This document shows, one piece after another, positions 1 through 8,851 of a DNA stretch of 64,000 nt (its first letter is position 1; every line of letters starts with the position of its first letter). The DNA comes from CAVPDE01 sp963702565 (GTDB lineage Bacteria; Desulfobacterota; DSM-4660; Desulfatiglandales; HGW-15), in NCBI GenBank assembly GCA_963702565.1, contig CAVPDE010000011.1, positions 76,467 to 140,466 of the forward strand. The letters are read 5' to 3'. Position numbers and translations under genes: made by a program. A model generated the notes under the pieces. The model saw only the letters and a list, made by a program, of their open reading frames with translations, was not told the DNA's origin and made no database searches.

Positions 1-260
1 CGAGTCTCCTATTCAGTGACCTCTGATGACTTCCTTTCAGCGTTTGGTGATGCATGGGGCGGCATGTCAAAGAGCATCTTAATACCACGAGGCCGTATTT
101 CAAGCAAGAAAATCCGGTGGCCATTTCACAAACTTAGAATAAAAATTAATATTTTAAAATAAAAAACATTATTTTAACTAATTTTATAATATGTCATTAA
201 GTAATAATATAATAGAATTCAATATTATAAATTCCGCTAGCACAAAAGCATGGAGGGTCA
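1..260. other. AT-rich stretch without a gene
   Basis: No ORF of coding character was found here. Positions about 130-235 are extremely AT-rich, in sharp contrast to the GC-rich flanks. This could be promoter-type DNA or the edge of a transferred segment, but no -35/-10 pair with a plausible downstream gene is evident. Confidence 0.5.
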
Positions 261-712
261 TCAGGGCAAACGAGTCTTACCCCTCACCATGGAGGCGAAT
301 ATTCCGCCGAAGCACAGGGTGCAGAAAAGAAGAAAAAGAACTCCGAAGCTTTTGACGAGAGCCGGGTAAGTGACTTCGCTGATCTCAACCCGGCCGATGA
401 AAAGCGCGAACACGACCGTGGCCGTGCCCATGCTGATCATCATTCCCAGGAGCCGCATGGTCCGAACCGCCCCGAAAGCGAAAACCTTTTTCTGCCGTAG
501 AAGAGGTCCGCAAGCCTCCCAAAAGGCACGAGGCAAACGGCTGAGGCCAGGAGATAAGCCGTAGGAATCCAGGTCAGGATCACCGCGTCGATCTTAAACT
601 CCCTGGCTATGGCCGGGAGAGCCAGGTTGATGGACGATCCCATGAAAGGGGTCATGAAAGAGCTGAGGATGGCGATGATCAGCGCAGCGCGTCGTAGGCT
701 CGGTGGATACAT
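261..712 (-). pseudogene. MFS drug:H+ antiporter (DHA2/EmrB type), internally deleted and frameshifted
   Basis: The 5' part encodes the start of a 14-TM DHA2 transporter: the first two membrane segments (SSINLALPAI, WIPTAYLLA) and the loop motif GRLADLFYGRK. The reading frame then shifts near 490-500. The second frame resumes at KKVFAFGA but jumps straight to the last two membrane segments and the C-terminal motif GIFASMVRGK. The central ten or so helices are missing, leaving about 150 residues where the family has about 450-500. The product cannot be a functional transporter. Start taken at the MYPPSLRR methionine; an upstream in-frame ATG at 769 is possible. Confidence 0.8.
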
Positions 713-900
713 GAAGCCAATGTAATAGAGGATTTGCCGTCTGTAAATCAGTTTCCCTTTGCACCCCAATCAAGACAGCGAAAAAGGCATATCCCTTGCC
801 CTGTGAGATGTACTGGTTCCTCCTAACGCGACGAGCGGAGGCGCCTCCTCTTGACAAGAATCATATTGCACCCCATGGAGTTGTGCGATATGAGTTTCTT

Positions 901-1323
901 ATGAAAATCGTGATTGAACCGATGAGCATTGACCACTTTGACGAGGTGATCGCTCTCTGGAAGCGATCCGGGAATATCGGCCTGAGCAGCGCGGATGGGC
1001 GAGAAAAGATCAAAGCCTATTTGGCTCGCAACCCGGGCATGAGCTTCGTAGCGAAGGAAAACGGCGTCATCGTCGGCGCGGCTCTGTGCGGGCATGACGG
1101 AAGACGCGGGTATCTTCACCATCTGGCCGTTGCAGAGGCCCATCGGAAAAAGGGCATAGGCAGGAAGCTCACCCAAGGATGCTTGGAATCCCTGAGGAAT
1201 GCCGGTATCGAGAAATGCCATCTCTTCGTGTTTCACAACAACATGGAAGGAAAATCTTTTTGGGAGAAGATCGGCTGGACACTGAGAACCGATATCCAAG
1301 TAGTTTCAAACGAAAGGAGGTAG
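901..1323 (+). CDS. GNAT family N-acetyltransferase
   Basis: A 140-residue single-domain GNAT protein that should transfer an acetyl group from acetyl-CoA to an amine; the substrate is unknown. The acetyl-CoA signature is visible around residues 65-85: the beta4 strand LHHLAVAEAHR followed by the KKGIGRKL pyrophosphate loop (R/Q-x-x-G-x-G/A). The C-terminal FWEKIGW segment is also typical. The ATG at 901 starts exactly where family similarity begins; an upstream start at 796 would add an unsupported extension. It ends 4 nt before katG and carries the katG ribosome-binding site (AAAGGAGG) in its last codons, so the two are probably co-transcribed. Confidence 0.85.
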   Translation: MKIVIEPMSIDHFDEVIALWKRSGNIGLSSADGREKIKAYLARNPGMSFVAKENGVIVGAALCGHDGRRGYLHHLAVAEAHRKKGIGRKLTQGCLESLRNAGIEKCHLFVFHNNMEGKSFWEKIGWTLRTDIQVVSNERR

Positions 1324-1327
1324 AGTC

Positions 1328-3523
1328 ATGACTGACGACAGAAAGGACCCGATAACGGGCGTACCAAACCCACAAGCAACCTGCAGAGGCAAGACCAACC
1401 GAGACTGGTGGCCCAACCAGTTGAACCTGGATATCCTGCACCAGCATTCCTCCAAATCCAATCCGATGGGCGAAAAATTCAATTACGCCAAAGAGTTCAA
1501 GAAGCTGGACTTTGCGGCCTTGAAGAAAGATCTCGCAGCGCTGATGACCGAGTCGAAGGAATGGTGGCCGGCGGACTTCGGCCACTACGGACCCTTCTTC
1601 ATCCGCATGGCGTGGCACAGCGCCGGCACCTACCGGGTCGGCGACGGCCGGGGTGGCGGAGGCAACGGCAGCCAGCGCTTTGCACCCCTCAACAGTTGGC
1701 CTGACAATACGAACCTCGACAAGGCGCGCCGACTGCTCTGGCCGATCAAGCAGAAGTACGGTCGGAAAATCTCCTGGGCCGACCTGATGATCCTCGTCGG
1801 CAACGTCGCCCTGGAGTCGATGGGTTTCAAAACCTTCGGTTTCGCCGGCGGCCGTGAGGACATTTGGGAACCGGAAAAGGACATCTACTGGGGCCCCGAG
1901 AGCGAGTGGCTCGGAGACAAGCGCTACACCGGCGAGCGGGAACTCGAGAAGCCCCTCGGCGCCGTTCAGATGGGCCTGATCTATGTGAACCCGGAGGGCC
2001 CGAACGGCAACCCGGACCCGGTCGCTGCGGCGCAGGATATCCGCGAGGTCTTCGGTCGCATGGCGATGAACGACGAGGAGACCGTGGCTCTCATCGCGGG
2101 CGGCCACGCCTTCGGCAAGTGCCACGGGGCCGGTGACAAGGCCCTGGTGGGCCTGGAGCCTGAGGGCGCAGGCATCGAGGAGCAGGGCCTGGGCTGGAAG
2201 AACCGCTTCGGCACGGGCAAAGGGAACGACACGATTACCGGCGGCCCGGAACTCATCTGGACCAACACTCCTATAAAATGGAGCAACAACTACTTCCGGA
2301 TCTTATTCAGCTTCGAATGGGAACTCACCAAGAGCCCGGCCGGTGCGTACCAGTGGAAGCCGAAGGACGGCGCAGGCGCCGGTACCGTGCCGGATGCGCA
2401 CGACCCGTCGAAGCGTCAAGCGCCAGGCATGCTGACCACGGACCTCGCCTTGCGGTTCGACCCTGCCTACGAAAAGATCTCGAGGCGCTTTTATGAGCAT
2501 CCGGACCAGCTCGCGGACGCTTTTGCCCGGGCGTGGTTCAAGCTGACCCACCGCGACATGGGCCCGCGCTCGCGTTATCTCGGCCCGGAGGTTCCGAAAA
2601 AAGAGCTCCTCTGGCAAGACCCCATCCCTGCGGTCGATCACAAACTGATCGGCGCACGGGACATCGCCTCCCTCAAGGGGAAAATCCTGGCTTCCGGCCT
2701 GTCCGTGTCGGCTCTGGTTTCGACCGCCTGGGCGTCGGCCTCCACCTTCCGTGGCGTCCGACAAGCGCGGCGGTGCCAACGGTGCCCGCCTTCGTCTGGC
2801 CCCGCAGAAGGATTGGGAAGTCAACCAGCCTAGCCAGCTGGCCAAGGTGCTCAAGACCCTGGAGGGCATCCAGAGAGCGTTCAACAAGGCGCAGCCCGGC
2901 GGCAAAAAGGTCTCACTCGCTGACCTGATCGTTCTGGCCGGTTGCGCTGGCGTGGAGCAGGCTGCGAAGAATGCCGGTCGCAAGGTGACGGTTCCCTTCA
3001 CGCCGGGGCGTATGGATGCGTCGCAGAAGCAAACCGACGTGAAGTCCTTCGCCGTACTCGAACCGGCTGCAGACGGGTTCCGAAACTATCTGAAAGCCAA
3101 CAATGCCGTCAGGGCAGAGGAAGTGCTGGTTGATCGTGCGCAGCTTTTGACGCTGACCGCTCCTGAGATGACGGTTCTCGTGGGCGGCATGCGCGTCCTG
3201 AACACCAACTTCGGAGGGTCCCAGCACGGCGTCTTCACCCATCGGCCGGAGGCGCTCACCAATGACTTCTTCGTGAACCTGCTCGACATGAGCACCACGT
3301 GGAAGGCGAGCGCGAAAGATGCAGGCGTATTCAAGGGTCGTGATCGCAAACGGGCGCACTCAAGTGGACTGGCACCCGGGTCGACCTCATCTTCGGTTCG
3401 AACTCCCAGCTCCGGGCCTTGGCGGAAGTCTACGCCTGTGAGGACTCCCAGGGGAAGTTCCTGCACGACTTTGTGGCGGCGTGGAACAAAGTCATGAACC
3501 TTGACCGTTTCGACCTCGCCTGA
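1328..3523 (+). pseudogene. katG: Catalase-peroxidase, two compensating frameshifts
   Basis: Encodes a full-length (about 730 codon) KatG, a haem enzyme removing H2O2. Visible are the distal-site RMAWHSAGTYR, the Tyr (GLIYVNPEG) and Met (GRMAMND) of the Met-Tyr-Trp adduct, the proximal haem ligand GGHAFGKCHG and the C-terminal peroxidase-like domain ending NLDRFDLA. One extra base near 2756 (after TFRG) moves the frame by one, and one lost base near 3347 (in GRDR-TGALKWTG) restores it, so about 590 nt lie out of frame. As written the product stops at 2833 and lacks the C-terminal domain. This may be a real pseudogene or two sequencing errors. Strong Shine-Dalgarno; GC-rich codon use suggests acquisition. 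Confidence 0.88.
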
Positions 3524-3583
3524 TCGGAGCATAAACGTCTTGGAGGGCTTCTGACAGGGCGACAAAAAACGGTCCCATAATCC

Positions 3584-3620
3584 CCGGTTCAGCGGCGGTG
3601 ATACGCCGCCGCTGAACCGG
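3584..3620. terminator. Long perfect hairpin after katG
   Basis: Two perfect 15-nt arms, CCGGTTCAGCGGCGG and its complement, flank a 7-nt loop (TGATACG) 60 nt after the katG stop. There is no T-tract, so it is either a weak or Rho-assisted terminator or an mRNA-stabilising structure. Confidence 0.5.
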
Positions 3621-3938
3621 AACGTTATGCTAGTCATAGACTAAGGTAACTCTTCTGCTTTTCATTCGCCTTCGCCAGGATACTCTGCAGCTTGCTGCAG
3701 AGAGGATCGGCCTTCGCCAAAGGCTTCGGCCCGATAAAATGGCGAGGCGACCGCGCTGTAGCTCGTGAGAGCGAAGGCGGGTGGGGCTTCGGCGCAATTC
3801 CGCTCCAGAGATACCCCGCAGCAACACCCTCATTCCATGGTAAATCCAAGGCAGACCAGACACGGCAAACCGCAGATTAGGGAGAAGATCGAACTCTTTG
3901 CGGGGTGAGCCTCTTTTGTAAATAAAACTTAGAGGCCC
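3621..3938. other. Gene-free, structured intergenic DNA
   Basis: No convincing gene. The stretch carries a perfect 8-bp hairpin with a CTTG loop at 3683-3702 (CTCTGCAG/CTGCAGAG) and several GGCTTCGG-type segments. ORFs here are arginine-rich reading-frame artefacts of this structured DNA. Confidence 0.5.
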
Positions 3939-3985
3939 TTGACAAAGTTTGGCTGCTCATATTAAGTTAGCCGTACCTAACTTAA
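3939..3985 (+). promoter_or_regulatory. feo promoter with DtxR-type operator
   Basis: A -35 box TTGACA (3939-3944) is followed by a -10 region near 3960-3967. Over the -10 lies a perfect inverted repeat TTAAGTTAG-N6-CTAACTTAA (3962-3985). The half-site resembles the TTAGGTTAG half of the IdeR/DtxR iron box. Since the first gene downstream is a DtxR-family regulator followed by feoAB, the simplest reading is iron-dependent autoregulated repression. Confidence 0.8.
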
Positions 3986-3998
3986 TGGGGAAAATGCC

Positions 3999-4454
3999 AT
4001 GGCTTCGAAAACAAATCTCACCTCACAGATGGAAGATTATCTGGAAGCCATCTACCATCTTTGCAGGGACGAGGGCGTGGCTCGAGTCAAAGCCATTGCT
4101 GATCGACTCGAAGTGACAACTCCGAGTGTTGTCGGCGCTATCAGAAAGCTCAAAGATCGCAATCTCGTGATTCAGGAGCCCTACGGTTATGTGCGGCTCA
4201 CAATGGAAGGCGAGGAGATCGGAGGTGCGATCAGCCACAATCATGAAGTTTTGAGCGACTTTCTAAAGGAGATTCTGGGGTTGGACCATGAGACGGCTTC
4301 AGTGGATGCCTGCAAGATTGAACACGCCGTGAGCGCTGAAACCGTGAGGCGTCTGCGTGCGGTTGCGGAGTTTATCAGGCAAGAACCCCAAATCAACGTG
4401 GACTGGGAAAAGGAGTTCAAGCGCTTTTACCGCGAGTACCTGAGGAGGCTCTAG
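3999..4454 (+). CDS. DtxR/MntR family metal-dependent transcriptional regulator
   Basis: A 151-residue two-domain member of the DtxR family: winged helix at about residues 8-70 (SQMEDYLEAIYHLCRDEG, recognition helix region VTTPSVVGAIRKLKDRNLV) and the metal-binding/dimerisation domain with HNHEVLSDFLKEILG and CKIEHAVSAETVRRL, which supplies the family's Glu/His ligands. There is no SH3-like third domain, as in MntR. It is the first gene of the feo operon, 3 nt from feoA and just behind a palindromic operator, so it very probably represses iron uptake when ferrous iron is plentiful. Manganese sensing is less likely given the neighbours. Confidence 0.9.
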   Translation: MASKTNLTSQMEDYLEAIYHLCRDEGVARVKAIADRLEVTTPSVVGAIRKLKDRNLVIQEPYGYVRLTMEGEEIGGAISHNHEVLSDFLKEILGLDHETASVDACKIEHAVSAETVRRLRAVAEFIRQEPQINVDWEKEFKRFYREYLRRL

Positions 4455-4456
4455 AG

Positions 4457-4696
4457 TTGATCACGACGCTGGAAAAAGTCAAAGAAGGAATGTCCGCCGT
4501 GGTGAAGCAGGTCCATGGGGGTCACAAAATCCGTCAGAGGCTTGGCGGCCTGGGCATCCACGTAGACGACAGCCTGAAAGTTCTTCGCACGGGCTTTCTG
4601 GGAGGACCTGTCTTGATTGAGGTTCATGGGACTGAGGTTGGGATCGGTCAAGGCATGGCTGAGAAGATCGAAGTGGAAGTAATGGAAGAAGTATGA
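4457..4696 (+). CDS. feoA: Ferrous iron transport protein A (FeoA)
   Basis: A 79-residue SH3-like FeoA protein, a small cytosolic partner of the FeoB iron channel. The family pattern is clear: G-x-x-x-V-K-x-V-x-G-G near residues 10-22, RQRLGGLGI, then GFLGGPVLIEV and a C-terminal IEVEV strand. The best start is TTG at 4457, 9 nt after GAGGAGG; there is no in-frame ATG earlier than residue 12. The stop overlaps the feoB start (ATGA), indicating translational coupling. Confidence 0.92.
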   Translation: MITTLEKVKEGMSAVVKQVHGGHKIRQRLGGLGIHVDDSLKVLRTGFLGGPVLIEVHGTEVGIGQGMAEKIEVEVMEEV

Positions 4697-6615
4697 GAAT
4701 CGCTCTTGTTGGACAACCGAATTGCGGAAAAAGCGCTCTCTTCAACAGCGTGGCCGGATACAAGACCATCGCCTCCAACTTTCCGGGCACCACAGTGGAT
4801 TGTGTTATGAGCCCGGTCAAATTGAACGGGGACAGCTTCACGCTAGTCGATTTGCCTGGGATTTATTCTGTTTCCTCTTCAGAAAGAGAGGAGATCTTGG
4901 CTCGCCGGTACCTCATCAAGGAGAGACCGGATTTGGTGATCAATATCCTGGATGCGTCCGTGCTGTCCAGGAGCCTCGAACTGACCCTTGAGCTTCTGGA
5001 ACTCAAGATTCCTCTGGTCATATGCCTGAATATGATCGACGAAGCAGAAAAGAAGGGCGTGGAGATCGACGTGGGCCACCTGTCCCAGGAGTTAGGAGTC
5101 CCTGTGATTCCTACCATCGCGATTCGAGGGCAAGGAGTTCCGGAGCTCTTCCAGTCAGCCCTGGAGACGGCGAAAAGAGGAACTGCAGGCACGATTCATT
5201 TTCTGTCCCTGGATGTGGAGCGCGTGATTTCAGAACTTGCGGATCTTCTTGGGGTTGCCACAGCAAGGAGGCTGGGAGTGCCCCAGAGGTTCCTGGCCAT
5301 TAGGTTGCTTGAACAGGACGAGGAGTTCGAGCAAGCCGTGCGAGAAATCAACCCCGGTATCATGGGCGACGTCGAACGTTTACGAAGCATGCTATCCGAG
5401 TGCCACGGAAGGCCTTCCGATATGGTGGTGTCGTCGGAACGGCATTCCCTGGCCATGAACCTTTTTGAGCACGTGGCCAAAGTCAAACCACGAGGTGCAA
5501 AGCCTTTCAGGGAGCAAATCGACAAATACCTCATGCATCCTTACCTGGGGTATGTGTTACTTGGGGGGATTCTCTTCTCCTTTTTCTGGATGGTTTTCAG
5601 TCTTGGCAAGCACATCGAAGAACCGATCCTCTCCTTGTTTGAGCAATTCGCAGCTTACCTGGGTGTGCACCTCAGCAAGGAGTCCCTTCTGTTCACCGTC
5701 GTTAACGGTTTGATCCAGGGCTTTTCGGGGGGCATTGGAATCGTCTTGCCTTACCTGATCCCATTTCTCTTTGGACTTTCCCTGCTGGAAGACATTGGAT
5801 ACCTTCCAAGGGCCGCTTTCCTCATGGATTCCATTATGCACAGCATCGGGCTCCACGGGAAATCCATCATCCCCTTTGTGCTGAGCTACGGCTGCAATGT
5901 TCCTGCGATCATGGGCGTGAGAATCATGGAAAGGGCCAGGGACCGTTTTATCACCGCCGTTCTCGTCACCCTCATTCCCTGTGCTGCGCGGACGACCGTC
6001 ATCTTCGCCCTGGTGGCTTTTTATCTCGGACCTCTTAAGGCCCTCTTGCTTTATGTTCTCAACGTCGTGGTCATCGCAGCGTCAGGCAAGATCCTTTCAC
6101 GCTTCATGCCCGAGGTCTCCCCGGGGATGATCCTCGAAATGCCGAGCTACAGGTTACCGCAGTTCTCAGCCGTGATGCGGAAGGTTTGGTTTCGCCTGCG
6201 GGAATTTATCCTGATCGCCTGGCCTATTCTGATTGCGGGAAGCGTCATCCTGAGCCTCCTGGAATATTTTCATCTTGCCGATCGCATCAACGGGATCCTC
6301 TCTATTTTCACCAGCGGGCTGCTGGGCCTTCCCTCAGCCGTAGGCATTACCCTTATTTTCGGCATCTTGAGAAAGGAGCTGGCCATCATCATGCTGGTCC
6401 AGGCTCTGGGGACAAGCAACTTCTCTTCCGCCATGACAGGGGAACAGATGATGGTTTTCACGGTCTTCAGCCTCTTCTACATCCCCTGCCTTGCCACTCT
6501 GGGCATGCTGCGATCCACCATCGGGAACCGCGGCATGCTCTTCACCCTCTTTTTTACCACCGCCATCGGCACGCTGATGGCCCTGGCCATGCGAGTTCTT
6601 TACTGGGCCTACTGA
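4693..6615 (+). CDS. feoB: Ferrous iron transport protein B (FeoB)
   Basis: A 640-residue inner-membrane Fe2+ transporter with an N-terminal G-protein domain. G1 GQPNCGKS is at residues 7-14, G2 NFPGTT about 29-34, G3 DLPG 53-56 and G4 NMID about 113-116. A guanine-dissociation-inhibitor-like helical linker follows to about residue 270. Then come about eight membrane helices with the two Gate motifs, including the conserved Cys-containing LSYGCNVPAIMG. Length is within the shorter class of FeoB, without the extra C-terminal cytoplasmic tail of the E. coli protein. Last intact gene of the DtxR-feoA-feoB operon. Confidence 0.95.
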   Translation: MRIALVGQPNCGKSALFNSVAGYKTIASNFPGTTVDCVMSPVKLNGDSFTLVDLPGIYSVSSSEREEILARRYLIKERPDLVINILDASVLSRSLELTLELLELKIPLVICLNMIDEAEKKGVEIDVGHLSQELGVPVIPTIAIRGQGVPELFQSALETAKRGTAGTIHFLSLDVERVISELADLLGVATARRLGVPQRFLAIRLLEQDEEFEQAVREINPGIMGDVERLRSMLSECHGRPSDMVVSSERHSLAMNLFEHVAKVKPRGAKPFREQIDKYLMHPYLGYVLLGGILFSFFWMVFSLGKHIEEPILSLFEQFAAYLGVHLSKESLLFTVVNGLIQGFSGGIGIVLPYLIPFLFGLSLLEDIGYLPRAAFLMDSIMHSIGLHGKSIIPFVLSYGCNVPAIMGVRIMERARDRFITAVLVTLIPCAARTTVIFALVAFYLGPLKALLLYVLNVVVIAASGKILSRFMPEVSPGMILEMPSYRLPQFSAVMRKVWFRLREFILIAWPILIAGSVILSLLEYFHLADRINGILSIFTSGLLGLPSAVGITLIFGILRKELAIIMLVQALGTSNFSSAMTGEQMMVFTVFSLFYIPCLATLGMLRSTIGNRGMLFTLFFTTAIGTLMALAMRVLYWAY

Positions 6616-6640
6616 GAAAAGGCTGCCCAGGGGCGAATGA

Positions 6641-7146
6641 ATTTTGCCGAGCCACCTCAGAAATCCGGTGCACCTGGAATTTGCCGAGGTGAACGTGAAT
6701 GAATTGCTGAAACGAAGCCTCATGTTGAGCCAGCACAAAATGACACTTCAGAACATCCAGGCGAAGACAGAGCTGGATTCCAAGATCCCCTGATCCAAGG
6801 GGACTTCAATCAGCTGCAGCAGGCCGTCATCAACCTGCTATTCAACGCTATTGACGCCATGCCGGACGGAGGGACCCTTGTCCTTGCCAGCGCTTTCAAC
6901 CCCAAGCTGAACGTCGTGGAAATCAGAATCAGCGACACGGGCTGCGGCATTTCCAAGGAAAGCCTGCCTCACATTTTTGAGCCTTTTTTTACCACCAAGA
7001 CCGAGGGCAAGGGACTGGGCTTGGGCCTTTCCACGGTCTTCGGGATCGTAGACAGGCACAAGGGCACCATTGAGGTGAAAAGTGAGATCGCTCAAGGCGC
7101 AGCGTTTATCACCAGGGTGCCCGTGGGTCCCAAAGGTCCGGTCTAA
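6641..7146 (+). pseudogene. Histidine kinase remnant (C-terminal ATPase domain)
   Basis: Only the last 165 or so residues of a sensor kinase remain. From 6641 a frame reads HLEFAEVNVNELL...LDSKIP and stops near 6790; the next frame continues directly with LIQGDFNQLQQAVINLLFNAIDAMPDGG. That gives the N box, then DTGCGIS (G1), FEPFFTTK (F) and GKGLGLGLS (G2) of a HATPase_c domain. There is no sensor domain or phospho-accepting His and there is one frameshift, so this is a degraded gene fragment next to feoB rather than part of the operon. Confidence 0.8.
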
Positions 7147-7400
7147 AAGGGCCTTTTCCCGCAGCAGCTCCCCGGGCCGCTGCAACCGGCGGCCTGGCCA
7201 GGGGATGATCCGCAGCAGGCCGTATCACCGGGACCCGGCATGCTGTTTCGCGCCGTACCCGATAAGGAAGATGGCGCCGAAAGAAGTCTCTTCACGTTGC
7301 GGCTTCCGCAGGCCCGGCACTCCGGCTGGTCAGAGGAACTGGCTACAAGGATTTCGCTCACCTTTCCGCAATCAATGCACAGAAAATCAAAAAGAGGCAT
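7143..7400 (-). CDS. FmdB-type zinc ribbon protein
   Basis: An 85-residue protein. The N-terminal half is the FmdB/CxxC_CXXC_SSSS regulatory zinc ribbon: MPLFDFLCIDCGKVSEIL, then CRACGSRNVKRLLSAPS. The tail is Gly/Ser/Cys-rich (ACCGSSPGQAAGC, GSCCG), which could bind a metal or simply be flexible. The role of the family is uncertain; members often accompany redox or cofactor genes. It is the last gene of the NifX-Mrp-NifU operon, 11 nt after the NifU-like gene, and overlaps the end of the kinase fragment on the other strand by 4 nt. Confidence 0.8.
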   Translation of the reverse strand: MPLFDFLCIDCGKVSEILVASSSDQPECRACGSRNVKRLLSAPSSLSGTARNSMPGPGDTACCGSSPGQAAGCSGPGSCCGKRPF

Positions 7401-7411
7401 CTCCTCCTCCT

Positions 7412-7855
7412 TTATGCCGCTTTGTCCGGCCGTGCTTCCTCGTACTCCTTGATGGCCTTTTCCAGGGTTTTGACAGCTAGCCGGATGCAGTGCTGCTTCT
7501 GATCCGGAATTTGAACCAGTCGCCGAAAGACGTCCCGGTCCTTGACTTCCAAGGCCTCGGAAAGAGTCTTCCCCCTGACGAGATCGGCAAGGGCCATGGC
7601 AGCGGAAACAGCGCCCGGGCAGCCAAGGACTTGGTATTTTGCGTCGGCAATTCGGCCCTTATCCACTTTGATGAAGCACTTCATGGTGTCTCCGCAGGGG
7701 CCGGTTAGTTCCGTGACATGATTCGCCCCTTTCAGGGGCCCAAGGTTTGGCTTTTTCAGAAAATAGTTAATGGCTTCCTCCGCGTATCCGGAAGAAGAAA
7801 GCATTTCACGAATGCTGGCAATCTCATTCTGATTAGAAAGTGTCTCCTGCTCCAT
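7412..7855 (-). CDS. IscU/NifU N-terminal domain protein
   Basis: A 147-residue protein of the IscU/NifU scaffold fold. It has GPCGDTMKCFIKVDKGRIADAKYQVLGCPGAVSAAMALADLVRGKTL, the two Cys-containing loops of the Fe-S scaffold, and a third Cys in QKQHCIRLAVKTLEKAI. An N-terminal helical extension of about 35 residues precedes the domain. It lies in the operon with NifX/MTH1175-type proteins and an Mrp ATPase, so a role in metal-sulfur cluster assembly for that system is likely. ATG at 7855 (MEQETL) preferred to the longer start, which would run into the upstream gene. Confidence 0.85.
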   Translation of the reverse strand: MEQETLSNQNEIASIREMLSSSGYAEEAINYFLKKPNLGPLKGANHVTELTGPCGDTMKCFIKVDKGRIADAKYQVLGCPGAVSAAMALADLVRGKTLSEALEVKDRDVFRRLVQIPDQKQHCIRLAVKTLEKAIKEYEEARPDKAA

Positions 7856-7869
7856 GGTCGTATCCCTGT

Positions 7870-8253
7870 CTAGTGATGCGCGCATCCGCCCTGGCCTTGG
7901 TGTCCAGCACAGGTCATATTCACGGAAAACTCGGGGAGCTTACCGGATTTCATGTATTCGAGATTCTGTTTCACGCTTCCCTCCACTGCCCTGAAGACGC
8001 GGACCCCTTGAGCCTGAAGCCTCATGAGGGCGCCGCCCCCTATCCCGCCCACAACAATCGCATCCACAGGGTTGCCGGCGAGGGCCTTCATGGGCTGACA
8101 CTGACCATGCGCATGGTGGGCGTCTCTGTTGCCGATGGTTTCGAACTCTCCGCTCGTGCTGTCGAGAATCACAAAAGAAGGAGCTGAGCCGAAATGTCCA
8201 TAGACCTGGCTTTCAAGTCCTTGATCCACTTGAACCGGAAAAGCAATCTTCAT
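7870..8253 (-). CDS. NifX/MTH1175-type dinitrogenase Fe-Mo cofactor biosynthesis domain protein (copy 3)
   Basis: A 127-residue single-domain protein of the Nitro_FeMo-Co (NifX/NafY/NifB C-terminal) fold, the fold of the Desulfovibrio orange protein. Visible: MKIAFPVQ start, SQVYGHFGSAPSFVILD, a His-rich stretch (RDAHHAHGQCQP), NPVDAIVVGGIGGGALMRLQAQGV and a C-terminal Cys/His-rich tail (CAGHQGQGGCAHH) that could ligate a metal cluster. Start set at 8253, directly behind GGAGGG. Third of three paralogues in this operon, and the only one with the metal-ligand-rich tail. Confidence 0.87.
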   Translation of the reverse strand: MKIAFPVQVDQGLESQVYGHFGSAPSFVILDSTSGEFETIGNRDAHHAHGQCQPMKALAGNPVDAIVVGGIGGGALMRLQAQGVRVFRAVEGSVKQNLEYMKSGKLPEFSVNMTCAGHQGQGGCAHH

Positions 8254-8329
8254 ATACAATTCCCTCCGTAGCAATTTTCAGATTATTAAACTAAAAAAAC
8301 CATCCCCTCCTGTCAAGAGAGGGGTGCCC

Positions 8330-8833
8330 TTAATCATCTCTTCTGAAGCGATCATCGGACTTCTTCGCTTTGGCCATTCCTCGAACCTGTTCCAGCCAGC
8401 CGATTCGACAGTTCTCCTGATGGTCGAATTCAGGGACATAGGGTTTGATGTCCAGCAGAGGCGTACCGTCGAGGATGTCCACGTTCTCAATGTCCAGAGT
8501 GTATCCTCTGACTTGGACAAGCCGGACGATGGAGAGCCCGATCGGATTGGGCCGCTTTGGGGCTCGTGTGGCAAAGACGCCTCTTGGCTCGGAATCAAGG
8601 AAAGGAGTAACAATAAGCTTGTACCCGCGGCTCTCATGAAAGTGGTAAAGAAGAATGAGGTGGGAGAAACCGTCAAGATCCTTCAGCCCATCAGCAAATT
8701 CCTGAAAGAGTTCCACGGTGCCGCGGATTCCTGCTGCGCCCGAAGGCTGGATGGGCATGTTCTCCAATTCTTTAAAGGGCGTGCGAATGATACCGATGGA
8801 ACGATAGACAATGCCTTCAATTTTCTTTTCCAT
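8330..8833 (-). CDS. trmO: TrmO-type tRNA (N6-threonylcarbamoyladenosine37-N6)-methyltransferase
   Basis: A 167-residue TsaA/YaeB (UPF0066) protein. Characterised members methylate t6A37 of tRNA using SAM. The SPOUT-unrelated beta-barrel signature is visible: YRSIGIIRTPFK, GTVELFQEFADGLKDLDGFSHLILLYHFH, then RGVFATRAPKRPNPIGLSIV and GTPLLDIKPYVPEFD. Shorter than E. coli TrmO (235 aa) because it lacks the C-terminal extension. TsaA-family genes are often found beside metal-cofactor genes in anaerobes, so a function other than tRNA methylation in this operon cannot be excluded. Confidence 0.85.
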   Translation of the reverse strand: MEKKIEGIVYRSIGIIRTPFKELENMPIQPSGAAGIRGTVELFQEFADGLKDLDGFSHLILLYHFHESRGYKLIVTPFLDSEPRGVFATRAPKRPNPIGLSIVRLVQVRGYTLDIENVDILDGTPLLDIKPYVPEFDHQENCRIGWLEQVRGMAKAKKSDDRFRRDD

Positions 8834-8851
8834 GATCGCTTGATCCTTGTT

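Noticed and set aside
3630..3863. Arginine-rich minus-strand ORF after katG
   Set aside because: Translation is low-complexity, no ribosome-binding site, and the DNA is structured intergenic sequence.
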